Shown here one piece after another: positions 46,485-56,041 of a stretch of 64,000 bases of DNA (its first letter is position 1; the number at the start of each line of letters is the position of its first letter). Location: positions 1 to 64,000 of the forward strand of contig CACGBT010000005.1 of NCBI GenBank assembly GCA_902571335.1, in the 5' to 3' direction. The DNA comes from an uncultured Prochlorococcus sp. Lineage in GTDB: Bacteria; Cyanobacteriota; Cyanobacteriia; PCC-6307; Cyanobiaceae. The notes below the pieces were generated by a model that was not told where the DNA came from, did not search any database, and was given only the letters and a program-made list of their open reading frames with translations. The position numbers were made by a program, and so were the translations under genes.

Positions 46485-49400
46485 TTGAGATTGGTACATA
46501 TCAATCAGGTCGAGTTTGAAAATTTTAAATCTTTTGGGGGAAATGTAAAAATTCCTCTTGAAGAAGGTTTTACGGTGGTTACGGGCCCTAACGGTTCTGG
46601 GAAAAGTAATATTTTAGATGGAATTTTATTCTGTTTAGGTCTAGCTAATAGTAGAGGGATGAGGGCTGAAAGATTACCAGATCTAATAAATAACTCCAAA
46701 GTTAAAGAGGGTAAGTCATCAGAAACATCTGTATCAGTAAAATTTAATATTCAAGATTGGTCTCCCAGAGAGGACCTTCCGCCTTTGGAACTAGAAGAAG
46801 AAGAAATTGCCCTTAATAAAGGTCAAAAAGAATGGGTAGTTTCTAGAAAATTAAGGCTTATGCCAGGTGGTTCTTATGCTTCTACTTATACTTCTGATGG
46901 CAAACAATGTACCTTGCAACAAATACAGAGAATATTAAGAGATATTAGTGTTGATCCTGAGGGCAGCAATGTTGTTATGCAGGGTGATGTTACAAGAATA
47001 GTATCAATGAATAATAAGGAGAGGAGAAATCTTATTGATGAATTAGCAGGAGTCGCACTTTTTGATACAAGAATAGAACAAACTAATGCAAAATTAAATG
47101 ACGTTTTCGAAAGACAAGAAAGATGTGAAATTTTAGAAAATGAATTGCAATCTACTAAAAATAAGCTTGAAAAAGAATGTGAAAAAGCAAAGCGATATAA
47201 AGAGTTAAAGGCAAAACTATTACAAATAACGGAATTAGAGAAAGTTCTTATTTTTGAAAAACAAGTTAAACATGTTGAATCTATAGAAAAAAAAGAAAGT
47301 GAAATTGAAAAAAATAAAATTTTATTTAATAAACAAAAAGAATCTATTAATAAAGAAATATCAGTCTTAGAAGATGCTTTGAAAATACTTGTTGATGAGC
47401 TTAAGGAGAAAGGCGAGGATAAATTGATTAAAGTGAATTCTGATATTGGAAGTATTAATTCTAGCTTGAGAGAACTTGATAGGATATCAAGTCTGAATAA
47501 AGAAGAAGGTATTAAATTACAAAAGCAGAGAGATGAAATTGAAATTTCTAAAAGAAATATTGAGTCAGAAAAGATGAGAAAAGAAAATTTCGATGATAAT
47601 TTATTAAATCAATTGAACTTGCAAATTGATGATCTCACTCTAAGACATAAACTATCCAGAAAAAAACTTTCTGATGCGGCTGGAGAATCCGGAGAATTTT
47701 CAAAACAAAGTATCAAATTAAACGCTGAGCTTGAAAGTATAAAAACTCAAATTAATCCTTTGGAAATTAAAATAAGGAAAATTGAAGAAGAAACTATTCA
47801 AAATAATATACAAAAAGATGAGATATTGTCACAGATCGAATCCTTAGACTTAGAAAAGCAGAAACTTTTTCAGGTAAATCAAAGCAAAAAAGAGACATCC
47901 GATACAAAGAATAAAAACTTGGCAAGTAACAGCGCAGAAATTAATTCTTTAAAAAATGAAATTGATGTATTAATTAAAACTAAATCAAGGCTAAATAATG
48001 AGCAATTAAGGCTTGAAAAGGATTTATCTAGATTCGAAAGCAGGAAGGAAGCTTTAAACGAATCTAGAGGTTCATATGCTCTCAGAATTCTCTTAGAGGC
48101 AGGGTTAGAAGGTATACATGGTTATGTAGCTCAACTTGGAGAGGTCAGCGAGAAAAATAGATATGCATTAGAAATTGCTGCTGGAAATAGGTTAGGACAA
48201 ATTGTTGTTGATAATGATCATATTGCTGCTAAAGCAATTGAAATTCTTAAAAAGAAGAAAGCGGGAAGATTAACTTTTTTACCTTTAAATAGAATTAAAA
48301 GTCAAAAAAAGAATTATGCAATTTCAAGATTTGAAAATAACAGGGAGAATGGATTTATTGATAAAGCTATTAATCTAATTACTTTTGATGAAGTCTATTC
48401 AGATGTTTTTCGATATGTTTTTGGAGATACTTTGGTTTTTTCAGACTTATCCTCAGCTAGGTTATCTACTCAAAAAAATAGGTTGGTTACCTTAAGTGGT
48501 GAATTATTAGAAGCAAGTGGAGCTATTACAGGAGGTAGTAGGTTAAATAAAGACTTGGCTTATAGGTTTGGAATTAATAACGATATTGATGACTCCAGTC
48601 CTATAAAAGAAAGATTATTAGTTATCGAAGAAGCTTTAAAAGAGTCAAATAATGATTTGATAATAAAAAATAATAGACTTAGTAAATTAAATTCTAACCG
48701 CAGTCAAATTATTGAGGATTGTGCTTCATTTAATAAAGAAATTGAAGTAAATCAAGATTCTTTTAAAGTTGTCTCGCAAAGAATTGAGGATTGTAAATCT
48801 AGATTAATTAAACTTGATACTGCTAATAATTTATTAGTTAACGAGTTAGGTCATTTAAAAGATGAATTGAAGCCTTATCACGATAAGTTTAATCAATTAC
48901 AAACCATTCAAAAGGCAAATTATGAAAAAAATCAAAAATCATCTTTAATAGCTTTTAATGACGATTTTAATAATCTTGATAAAAAACTTGAATTATTTAT
49001 TAAGGAGAGAAATACGTTACTAGATCAAAAGAATCAATTTGCTTTAGATAAAGAGCGTATCAATAATTCATTAAAAATTACTTTACTACAAGAAAAAAAC
49101 TTGCAGGAATCTATTAAACAACTCGCAATTTCTCATAGTGAATGGATAGAAAAAAGAGATGAATTTAAAAAAGAGCTTTTAGATCTCGATAATCAAAAAA
49201 ATTCTCTAGAGAGGGATTTAGGTTTATTGAGAAGGAAAAGAGATGAATTAAACTCTTCAATTTCAAATAAAAGACAAGAATATAATAACTATCTCTTGAA
49301 GCTTGAATATCTTGAGAGGGATATGCATTCTCTTAAAGAAGAAATGAGGAGCGAAAAAATAAAATTAGAAAATTATAAAAAAGATTTACCTAATCCATCC

Positions 49401-50075
49401 CCTCAGTTTGGAGAATATGAAGGGAAGAGTCTTGAATCTTTGCAATCAGAAATTTCGATCATAAACGCAAAACTACAAAGCTTAGAACCTGTTAATATGT
49501 TGGCTCTTGATGAACTAGAAGAATTAATTGAGAGATTAAATGGTTTGAAAGAAAAATTAGAAATTCTGTCTAACGAAAGATCCGAATTATTGCTGAGAAT
49601 AGAAACCGTATCTACGATGCGTCAGGAGGCTTTTATGCAAGCATTTACAGAAGTAGATAAACATTTTAGAGAAATTTTTGCAAATTTATCTGATGGAGAT
49701 GGATTTCTTCAACTTGAAAATTCTAATTCTCCTTTAGAAGGAGGATTAACTTTAGTGGCTCATCCTAAGGGAAAAAATGTCAGAAGATTAGCATCTATGT
49801 CAGGTGGTGAAAAATCGTTAACTGCTTTAAGTTTTTTATTTGCTTTGCAAAAGTATAAACCTTCTCCTTTTTATGCATTAGATGAGGTTGATAGTTTTTT
49901 AGATGGTATTAATGTTGAAAGGTTGTCAAAACTAATATCGAATCAGTCATCAAATGCTCAATTTATAGTCGTCAGTCATAGAAGGCCTATGATTAGTGCG
50001 TCTGAACGAACAATTGGTGTTGCGCAAGCAAGAGGTGCTAATACTCAAGTTCTTGGGTTACCAAATGCTGCATAA
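46485..50075 (+). CDS. smc: Chromosome partition protein SMC
   Basis: 1196 residues. Walker A GPNGSGKS (residues 34-41), two long coiled-coil arms with a hinge around 525-650 (GIHGYVAQLGEVS and the second half with LGQIVVDNDH), and the C-terminal ABC signature SMSGGEKS followed by Walker B ALDEVDSFLD. Condenses and segregates the chromosome. The start is TTG at 46485 (a second in-frame TTG at 46491 is possible). A PRC-barrel gene follows 45 bases later. Confidence 0.96.
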   Translation: MRLVHINQVEFENFKSFGGNVKIPLEEGFTVVTGPNGSGKSNILDGILFCLGLANSRGMRAERLPDLINNSKVKEGKSSETSVSVKFNIQDWSPREDLPPLELEEEEIALNKGQKEWVVSRKLRLMPGGSYASTYTSDGKQCTLQQIQRILRDISVDPEGSNVVMQGDVTRIVSMNNKERRNLIDELAGVALFDTRIEQTNAKLNDVFERQERCEILENELQSTKNKLEKECEKAKRYKELKAKLLQITELEKVLIFEKQVKHVESIEKKESEIEKNKILFNKQKESINKEISVLEDALKILVDELKEKGEDKLIKVNSDIGSINSSLRELDRISSLNKEEGIKLQKQRDEIEISKRNIESEKMRKENFDDNLLNQLNLQIDDLTLRHKLSRKKLSDAAGESGEFSKQSIKLNAELESIKTQINPLEIKIRKIEEETIQNNIQKDEILSQIESLDLEKQKLFQVNQSKKETSDTKNKNLASNSAEINSLKNEIDVLIKTKSRLNNEQLRLEKDLSRFESRKEALNESRGSYALRILLEAGLEGIHGYVAQLGEVSEKNRYALEIAAGNRLGQIVVDNDHIAAKAIEILKKKKAGRLTFLPLNRIKSQKKNYAISRFENNRENGFIDKAINLITFDEVYSDVFRYVFGDTLVFSDLSSARLSTQKNRLVTLSGELLEASGAITGGSRLNKDLAYRFGINNDIDDSSPIKERLLVIEEALKESNNDLIIKNNRLSKLNSNRSQIIEDCASFNKEIEVNQDSFKVVSQRIEDCKSRLIKLDTANNLLVNELGHLKDELKPYHDKFNQLQTIQKANYEKNQKSSLIAFNDDFNNLDKKLELFIKERNTLLDQKNQFALDKERINNSLKITLLQEKNLQESIKQLAISHSEWIEKRDEFKKELLDLDNQKNSLERDLGLLRRKRDELNSSISNKRQEYNNYLLKLEYLERDMHSLKEEMRSEKIKLENYKKDLPNPSPQFGEYEGKSLESLQSEISIINAKLQSLEPVNMLALDELEELIERLNGLKEKLEILSNERSELLLRIETVSTMRQEAFMQAFTEVDKHFREIFANLSDGDGFLQLENSNSPLEGGLTLVAHPKGKNVRRLASMSGGEKSLTALSFLFALQKYKPSPFYALDEVDSFLDGINVERLSKLISNQSSNAQFIVVSHRRPMISASERTIGVAQARGANTQVLGLPNAA

Positions 50076-50120
50076 ACACACTTTTTTAAATTTATACGTC
50101 AGAATGATAAAAAGAAATTT

Positions 50121-51164
50121 ATGAGCTTGTCTAACACATCTGCTAATAAGAATCTCCCTAACTCGGTTCCTAGTGAACGTCTATGGTTAAGGTCAGAATT
50201 AATGGGCACACAAGTGATAACTACTGATACTGGAAGGCGGTTAGGCGTAGTTGGCGAAGTGGTTGTTGATATCGATAGAAGAGAGGTGGTCGCTTTGGGA
50301 CTAAGAGATAATCCACTTACAAGATTTCTACCAGGTTTGCCAAAATGGATGCCTTTAGAAAGTATAAAGCAGGTTGGAGATGTCATATTAGTTGACTCCC
50401 TTGATTCTTTGAGTGAGAATTTTTCTCCAGAAAGATATGGGAAGGTAATTAATTGTCAGGTGATTACAGAATCTGGACAACTTTTAGGAAGAGTTCTTGG
50501 CTTTTCTTTTGATATTGAGACTGGGGATTTGATATCTCTTGTTATGGGTGCAGTTGGTGTTCCGCTTTTAGGTGAGGGAGTTTTAAGTACTTGGGAAATA
50601 CCTGTTGAGGAAATTGTAAGTAGCGGTACCGATCGGATTATTGTTTATGAAGGTGCTGAAGAGAAATTAAAGCAACTAAGTAGTGGACTACTTGAGAAAC
50701 TTGGAGTCGGGGGTTCTTCATGGGATGAAAGGGAAGCAAATGGATACACAGCAAATCTTGTACCTGTTGAGAATCAGTTACTTTCAGGTTCTGAATCAGA
50801 ACAGCAAAATAATTTGGTCGAAGAAAATGAAGAAGTTTTTGAACAAGATGATTATGAAGATGATTATGAAGATGAACTGGAATATGTTGAAATAAAGGGT
50901 TCTTCAGAGGAAACAAATAACAGAAAAAAGCTATACATGGATAATGATTATTCTGATCAGATTGAGTATCAAAATAGTATTAATCAAATAGATGAAAAAA
51001 ACAATATTGATTTTAAGCAAAAGAAACAATCAACTACTAATTTAGCTTCGAAAAGACCAATTCAAAATTCAACTGAAACTTTAGATATTGAACCACTAGA
51101 TGAACAAAATTTAGTTCAAGATAATAAAAAATCAGAAAAGTTTGAAATTGATGACCCCTGGTAA
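50121..51164 (+). CDS. PRC-barrel domain protein with acidic tail
   Basis: 347 residues. Two PRC-barrel domains: about 22-95 (GRRLGVVGEVVVDIDRREVVALGLRDN) and about 105-190 (GQLLGRVLGFSFDIETGDLISLVMG). The rest is low-complexity and strongly acidic (about 220-347). PRC-barrels bind RNA, ribosomes (as in RimM) or photosynthetic membranes. The pairing with smc recurs in cyanobacteria as I remember it. Specific role unknown. Confidence 0.75.
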   Translation: MSLSNTSANKNLPNSVPSERLWLRSELMGTQVITTDTGRRLGVVGEVVVDIDRREVVALGLRDNPLTRFLPGLPKWMPLESIKQVGDVILVDSLDSLSENFSPERYGKVINCQVITESGQLLGRVLGFSFDIETGDLISLVMGAVGVPLLGEGVLSTWEIPVEEIVSSGTDRIIVYEGAEEKLKQLSSGLLEKLGVGGSSWDEREANGYTANLVPVENQLLSGSESEQQNNLVEENEEVFEQDDYEDDYEDELEYVEIKGSSEETNNRKKLYMDNDYSDQIEYQNSINQIDEKNNIDFKQKKQSTTNLASKRPIQNSTETLDIEPLDEQNLVQDNKKSEKFEIDDPW

Positions 51165-51167
51165 TTG

Positions 51168-52433
51168 TTAAAGTTTCTTTATTGAATTAAGAACTATAGA
51201 AGCAAGTTTTTTTGCAGCACCTCCATCGCCTCTTTCTTTACGTAGATTATCCCTAATACTTTTTAATTGATCTCTATTTTTTATAAGAAATAATACTTCT
51301 TTTGCAATTTTTTTTGGTGAAATATTACCTATCCTTTCAGGGACAATCATTCTTTTAGCTTTAATATTTGGCCAAGCAAAAAATTTCTTTTTTTTAAAAT
51401 AGAAATTTTTGATTATAAAAGTTAGGAATCTATTTATAAATGAAATTTTTCCAATTACTCCAAAAATACCATCCCAGGCATTCATCATATTTAAATGTTG
51501 AGTTGGCAGAACAACTAACATAGGAAGACTAATTGCTGCTAATTCTGCAGTATTTGCTCCGACAGTTGTAATTGCAAGATCACATTCTTTTAATATTTCA
51601 TAGCAAGGATGTTTCTTGATTAAATAAATCTTTGTATTTTTTGATGTTTCAATTACATAATCAAAACGAGAGTCTTTGAAGTTTTTTATTGTTTTGATTT
51701 TTGATGAGTAATATTTGGCAATTGGATTTTTGTTGCTTTGAAAAAATAAATATTCACTTTTATCAGTAGTTGGGGCAATGGGAATTATAAAATTTATATT
51801 TTGATTTTCTTCAGCAATATGATCTGCAACTTCTAAGAAGAAAGGAATTCCAACAGAAAGTTTTGCTTTCTTAGAACCAGGCAACAATGCAATATGAAGT
51901 TTCTCTTTATTTTTTAATGATATTTCGCTATTAAGTTTGATATCTGCCATCAAATCGCCAATGACCTTACATTTATATTTGTATCTTTTAGGTATTGACT
52001 CTTTTACTTTTACATTCATAGCAGCAATTGCGTTGGTCCATTTAGGCCATCGCGAAACCCATTCAGCATATGTGATATTTAAATAACCTAATCTTTTAGC
52101 TAATAAAATACTCCAAAATTGATCCCCACCAAGGAAAATAACCACCCCTTTTTTTGGCCAATATGCAAAAGAATGTGGCTTTATTAATAATTTCCAAAAA
52201 CTTTTGGATTTTGTAATTAATTCGAATTTATTCCATGAATTTGCAACTAAAAATTCTTTACCAGTGGCATTTGGGCAAGGAACAAGAACTAATCTAAGAG
52301 TGAAATCGTGTTTATCGCCATCAATTAGTGATTTATTTACTTTGTTAAGCTCATCTATTACAGGATTTACCCATGTAGTTAATTCACCAGGACCATTGGA
52401 AATTATAACTACTGCAACTGATTTTTTTTTCAT
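51168..52433 (-). CDS. Lipid-A-disaccharide synthase-related protein (LpxB-like)
   Basis: 421 residues from the ATG at 52433, which gives MKKKSVAVVIISNGPGELTTW and matches the family start. An ORF can be read from 52556, but that extra part is the tRNA-Leu gene in translation and must be left out; an ATG at 52454 is a lesser alternative. Marks: ISNGPGEL near 12, LLPGSKKAK near 190, and TTVGANTAELAA near 296 as in LpxB-type glycosyltransferases. Cyanobacteria keep this alongside or instead of true LpxB; substrate unproven. Confidence 0.75.
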   Translation of the reverse strand: MKKKSVAVVIISNGPGELTTWVNPVIDELNKVNKSLIDGDKHDFTLRLVLVPCPNATGKEFLVANSWNKFELITKSKSFWKLLIKPHSFAYWPKKGVVIFLGGDQFWSILLAKRLGYLNITYAEWVSRWPKWTNAIAAMNVKVKESIPKRYKYKCKVIGDLMADIKLNSEISLKNKEKLHIALLPGSKKAKLSVGIPFFLEVADHIAEENQNINFIIPIAPTTDKSEYLFFQSNKNPIAKYYSSKIKTIKNFKDSRFDYVIETSKNTKIYLIKKHPCYEILKECDLAITTVGANTAELAAISLPMLVVLPTQHLNMMNAWDGIFGVIGKISFINRFLTFIIKNFYFKKKKFFAWPNIKAKRMIVPERIGNISPKKIAKEVLFLIKNRDQLKSIRDNLRKERGDGGAAKKLASIVLNSIKKL

Positions 52434-52458
52434 TGCAGTCAAACCAGAATACATTAAA

Positions 52459-52540
52459 TGCGGACGGCGAGACTTGAACTCGCAAGGCCGAAGCCACACG
52501 CTCCTTAGACGTGCGCGTCTACCAATTCCGCCACGTCCGC
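52459..52540 (-). tRNA. tRNA-Leu, anticodon AAG
   Basis: Minus-strand tRNA of 82 bases: acceptor GCGGACG/CGTCCGC with A73, D-stem GCG/CGC, anticodon stem CACGT/GCGTG with loop CTAAGGA, a class II variable arm with a GGC-TTCG-GCC hairpin, and T-arm GCGAG-TTCAAGT-CTCGC. U33 precedes the anticodon and G37 follows, as for CUN-reading leucine tRNAs. Position 34 is A. No CCA encoded. Confidence 0.95.
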
Positions 52541-52801
52541 AAAGGGTTTTCAGCAACCGAGGGATACCTAAACCTTAAAAATATAATACATTATTGGCTG
52601 AAATAAGCATGTAGTTAGAAAAGAGTATTTTTGAATATCATGAATAATTTTTCTATTGCATAAAACAAATATTTATACATATATAACGTTTGAGGTTGTA
52701 TTGTAAAAAATGTCCTCTGATTACTAAAAAAATTTGTTGAATACTTTGGCAAATAATTTTTTATTTTAAGTCATTTCATTTCTTCAATTTTAATTTTCAT
52801 A

Positions 52802-54151
52802 ATGGTTGAAAAAGTTTTAATTGCTAATCGTGGAGAAATAGCTTTACGAATTGTCAGAAGTTGTAGAGAACTAGGCATTGCAACAGTTGCAGTTTTTAGC
52901 ACTGTAGATAAAAAAGCATTGCATGTTCAGCTTGCTGATGAGGCGGTTTGCGTCGGAGATTCATTAAGTAATAAGAGTTATTTAAATATTCCAAATATAC
53001 TTGCGGCTGCTACATCAAGAGGAGTTGATGCTATTCATCCTGGTTATGGATTTCTTGCGGAAAATGATAAATTTGCTGAGATGTGTAACGATCACGGCAT
53101 AGTTTTTATTGGCCCATCTCCTAAAGCTATTAGATCTATGGGAGATAAATCTACAGCTAAAGAAACTATGGAAGCAGTTGGGGTTCCAACAGTACCAGGT
53201 AGTAAAGGCTTGTTATCAAATGTTGATGAGGCTTATAAATTGGCAGATGATATTGGCTATCCGGTAATTATTAAAGCGACTGCTGGCGGAGGTGGAAGAG
53301 GTATGAGGTTGGTTGAAAACTCTAATAATCTTGAAAAAATGTTTAAAGCAGCTCAAGGTGAAGCAGAAGCAGCTTTTGGTAATGATGGTTTATATATGGA
53401 GAAATTTATAAAGAAGCCTAGACATGTAGAAATTCAAATTTTGGCCGATAGGTCGGGTAATGTTGTTCACTTAGGAGAGCGAGATTGTTCAGTTCAAAGA
53501 AGACATCAGAAGTTATTAGAAGAGTCTCCCAGTCCTGCAATTAACCCTAAGCTAAGAAAAAAAATGGGGAACGCAGCTATTGCTGCTGCAAAAAGTATTG
53601 GCTACGAAGGAGCGGGAACAGTTGAATTTTTAGTTGATGATGATGATAATTTTTATTTTATGGAAATGAATACTAGGATTCAAGTTGAACATCCTGTTAC
53701 TGAAATGGTTACAGGGGTAGATTTAATAGCTGAGCAAATTAAAATCGCAAGCGGAGCAAATTTGGAATTTAATCAGGATGATATCCATTTAAACGGTCAT
53801 GCCATTGAATGTAGAATCAATGCTGAAGATCCTTCTCACAATTTCCGACCATCACCTGGAAAAATAACTGGGTGGCTTCCTCCTGGTGGCCCTGGTGTAA
53901 GGGTGGATAGTCATGTGTATACAGGCTATGAAATACCTCCTTTCTATGACTCATTAATTGGTAAATTAATAGTCTGGGGAAAAGATCGTAATACTGCAAT
54001 TAAACGTATGAATAGGGCTTTAAATGAATGTGCTGTCACTGGTATTCCTACAACAATTAACTTTCATCTAACTTTACTGAATAAATCTAAATTTAAGCAG
54101 GGTAAGATACATACAAAATATGTAGAAGAAGAATTATTGCCAAATTACTGA
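52802..54151 (+). CDS. accC: Biotin carboxylase subunit of acetyl-CoA carboxylase
   Basis: 449 residues. N-terminal domain with [14 protein letters not shown]-grasp loop [12 protein letters not shown] (about 159-170), active-site [12 protein letters not shown] (about 231) and [15 protein letters not shown] (about 287). Carboxylates biotin on AccB (11290). Preceded by a 245-base gap (52557-52801) with only A/T-rich DNA and no confident signal. The stop lies in a palindrome shared with the convergent YggT gene. Confidence 0.96.
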   Translation: MVEKVLIANRGEIALRIVRSCRELGIATVAVFSTVDKKALHVQLADEAVCVGDSLSNKSYLNIPNILAAATSRGVDAIHPGYGFLAENDKFAEMCNDHGIVFIGPSPKAIRSMGDKSTAKETMEAVGVPTVPGSKGLLSNVDEAYKLADDIGYPVIIKATAGGGGRGMRLVENSNNLEKMFKAAQGEAEAAFGNDGLYMEKFIKKPRHVEIQILADRSGNVVHLGERDCSVQRRHQKLLEESPSPAINPKLRKKMGNAAIAAAKSIGYEGAGTVEFLVDDDDNFYFMEMNTRIQVEHPVTEMVTGVDLIAEQIKIASGANLEFNQDDIHLNGHAIECRINAEDPSHNFRPSPGKITGWLPPGGPGVRVDSHVYTGYEIPPFYDSLIGKLIVWGKDRNTAIKRMNRALNECAVTGIPTTINFHLTLLNKSKFKQGKIHTKYVEEELLPNY

Positions 54152-54170
54152 GAAATAATTAATTATTTCT
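54151..54170. terminator. Perfect 20-base palindrome between accC and yggT
   Basis: AGAAATAATTAATTATTTCT is a perfect inverted repeat that covers the last base of the accC stop and the whole 17-base gap up to the YggT stop. A bidirectional terminator for the convergent pair is likely, though the stem is all A/T except its end pairs. Confidence 0.5.
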
Positions 54171-54474
54171 ATGAAATATGTGTATGTAATGCAAGTTTTA
54201 TAAGCCCTTGCTGACCGACTAAAATTTCTCTTAAAAAGCTTATAACTCCGATCCAAATTACGGGTCCAACATCAACGCCTCCAATAGGAGGAATTAGTTT
54301 TCTTGTTAAGTTAAGAATAGAGCTTGATGGTATTGAAATTAATACCCATAAACCTTTACTTAAATCAATTTTTGGGTACCAAGTAAGTATTAATCTTATT
54401 AGAAAAACTATAGTTAGATATGAAAGAGAAATTCCTAAACCAATATCTAAAATTAGAAGAGAGTTTACAAGCAA
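54169..54474 (-). CDS. YggT-family membrane protein
   Basis: 101 residues, start TTG at 54474. Two hydrophobic regions (about 5-30 and 66-84) around a YPKIDLSKGLWVLISIPSSS segment typical of YggT proteins, which have been linked to thylakoid nucleoid distribution and membrane maintenance. Convergent with accC and divergent from psbX. Confidence 0.8.
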   Translation of the reverse strand: MLVNSLLILDIGLGISLSYLTIVFLIRLILTWYPKIDLSKGLWVLISIPSSSILNLTRKLIPPIGGVDVGPVIWIGVISFLREILVGQQGLIKLALHTHIS

Positions 54475-54513
54475 GAAATCACAATTATTTAATTCATCTT
54501 AATAAATAACCCA

Positions 54514-54541
54514 TTGAAACGTATTTAATTCGTATTATAAA
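54514..54541 (+). promoter_or_regulatory. Probable psbX promoter
   Basis: TTGAAA (54514-54519) and TATAAA (54536-54541) with 16 bases between. Transcription would start near 54548, leaving a leader of about 15 bases ahead of the GTG start. Assigned by eye. Confidence 0.4.
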
Positions 54542-54562
54542 TTGAGAATTTAATATTTAAAA

Positions 54563-54748
54563 GTGTTTCAAATCTCAAATTTATTACTAGCCGCAGATTT
54601 TTCTGCTGAAGTTGCAAATAATTCAGCAGTTGGAATGATAGGTAGTTTTATTGCGGCTGCCTTACTTATCGTTATTCCAGCCTCTGCATTTTTGATTTTT
54701 GTTAGCCAGAAAGATTCCCTTGATCGTACTTCTACAGGAAGACGCTAG
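54563..54748 (+). CDS. psbX: Photosystem II reaction centre protein PsbX
   Basis: 61 residues from GTG at 54563. The C-terminal 37 residues (membrane segment [25 protein letters not shown]) match PsbX of cyanobacteria and plastids, with the typical IPA...IFVSQKD ending. The N-terminal 24 residues are longer than in Synechocystis PsbX (39 residues) and may be a leader. Stabilises the QB side of photosystem II. ycf66 follows on the same strand. Confidence 0.85.
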   Translation: MFQISNLLLAADFSAEVANNSAVGMIGSFIAAALLIVIPASAFLIFVSQKDSLDRTSTGRR

Positions 54749-54761
54749 TTTTTGTAGAAGT
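54728..54761 (+). terminator. Stem-loop at the psbX 3' end
   Basis: ACTTCTACA (54728-54736) pairs perfectly over nine bases with TGTAGAAGT (54753-54761), a loop of sixteen that contains the stop codon, followed by TTT. It could be a weak terminator or protect the psbX mRNA end. Confidence 0.4.
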
Positions 54762-54827
54762 TTTAAGTACACTATATATATAGGGGATATAAGTAACCCT
54801 TAAAAAATAAATTTTTGGAGAAAGAAT

Positions 54828-55757
54828 GTGGTCAATGCTAGTCTCAATTGGGCCAGTATTGTTGGTATAGTTCTCGCCGTATGTGGAGGAGGCCTTTATT
54901 TCTTGAGGTCGTTTAAGCCTGCCTTAGCAAGGGATTATGATGTTTTCTTTGCGGCAATTGGACTTTTGTGTGGAGGAATATTATTTTTTCAAGGCTGGAG
55001 GTTAGATCCTATTCTTCAGTTTGGTCAGTTTTTGCTTGCAGGAACTACAGTTTTTTTCGCATATGAAAGTGTGCGATTGAGGGGAGTTGCTACTGATCAA
55101 GCTAGAAGATCATCTTATTTTGATGATGATCCTATTTCTGATGGCCCAAGAAATTCTAGAGGCCGGTTTAATGACGATTATGATAGGTTTGAAGAATCTG
55201 AAAGACCATCAAGAAGATTTAAACCTCAAGAAGATGAATTTGAAGAAGACTATATGGAGGGGAGATCTCGTAGGAGGAATGTTTCAAGAGCGATACCCTC
55301 TGCTGCAGCAAGTAGAAGTAGGCCATCTACAAGGGAAATAAGTCAGTTTGAAAATGACGAACCTATAAGAAGGAGAAGACAGACTTCTGAAAATAGAAAT
55401 AGTAAACAACCAGAAACAAATAACTTTGGTGAAAGAAGAAATTTATCTCGCGATGAAGTTAAAACAGGGTCTAGACCCAGAATGAATCGTACAGTTTCTA
55501 GACAAGATAATATCTCTGATCCTAGTGATTCTTCCCCATTAAGAAAGAAACCTACTAGATCCTCTATTAGGCCGCAAACTTCAACAACTCAAGTAGAAGA
55601 AGCTTCATTTAAAGATGCTAATCAAGCCAAAAAACCACGTGAGACTCGTAGAGTGAGCTCTTCAGCTAGATCAAGTTCAAAAAATCAAAATAGTAGATAT
55701 AACGTTGGAACAAATAAGAAGAAACCAAGAGATAACAGTTCTAGATTTGATGATTAA
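54828..55757 (+). CDS. ycf66: Ycf66-family membrane protein
   Basis: 309 residues from GTG at 54828 (GGAG lies about eight bases ahead). The first 85 residues have three membrane segments with ASLNWASIVGIVLAVCGGGLYFLR-type sequence as in plastid Ycf66; the rest is a long Arg/Ser/Asp/Glu-rich disordered tail (about 90-309), a Prochlorococcus-type extension. The ATG at 54826 is in another frame. Function of Ycf66 unknown. Confidence 0.85.
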   Translation: MVNASLNWASIVGIVLAVCGGGLYFLRSFKPALARDYDVFFAAIGLLCGGILFFQGWRLDPILQFGQFLLAGTTVFFAYESVRLRGVATDQARRSSYFDDDPISDGPRNSRGRFNDDYDRFEESERPSRRFKPQEDEFEEDYMEGRSRRRNVSRAIPSAAASRSRPSTREISQFENDEPIRRRRQTSENRNSKQPETNNFGERRNLSRDEVKTGSRPRMNRTVSRQDNISDPSDSSPLRKKPTRSSIRPQTSTTQVEEASFKDANQAKKPRETRRVSSSARSSSKNQNSRYNVGTNKKKPRDNSSRFDD

Positions 55758-56033
55758 TTATAAGATTCCTGCCCATTTTAAAAACGATTGTTTACTAAAT
55801 AATTCAATCAATACTATTGCAAGGAAGCCAATCATTGCAAACCTTCCATTAGTTATTTCAGAATAACTACTCCATCCAAATTTATATTCATCTTTAATTT
55901 CTATAGATTTTTCATCTAATTTATTGTCTTCAATTTGTTCATTGATCTGATTCTGATCTTTTTGCTCTTCTATAAAACTCTCATTCTCTAAATTAGTGAC
56001 TTCTGAGTTAGTTTGTTCTTCTTTAGAATTCAT
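55758..56033 (-). CDS. hli: High-light-inducible protein (Hli/Scp) with acidic N-terminal extension
   Basis: 91 residues. The last 40 hold the chlorophyll-binding helix EITNGRFAMIGFLAIVLIEL (ExxNGRxAMxGF), which pairs as dimers to quench excess light energy. The first 50 are an acidic Glu/Asn/Gln stretch that most Hlips (about 40-70 residues) lack. Its stop abuts that of ycf66 with no gap. Confidence 0.88.
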   Translation of the reverse strand: MNSKEEQTNSEVTNLENESFIEEQKDQNQINEQIEDNKLDEKSIEIKDEYKFGWSSYSEITNGRFAMIGFLAIVLIELFSKQSFLKWAGIL

Positions 56034-56041
56034 TTTTTTTG

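Noticed and set aside
50099..50386. 95-residue minus-strand ORF over the start of the PRC-barrel gene
   Set aside because: Antisense shadow; low-complexity and overlaps a clear domain.
52434..52556. N-terminal extension of the LpxB-like protein
   Set aside because: This is the tRNA-Leu gene read as protein, a common artefact (GRGGIGRRARLRSVW-type string).
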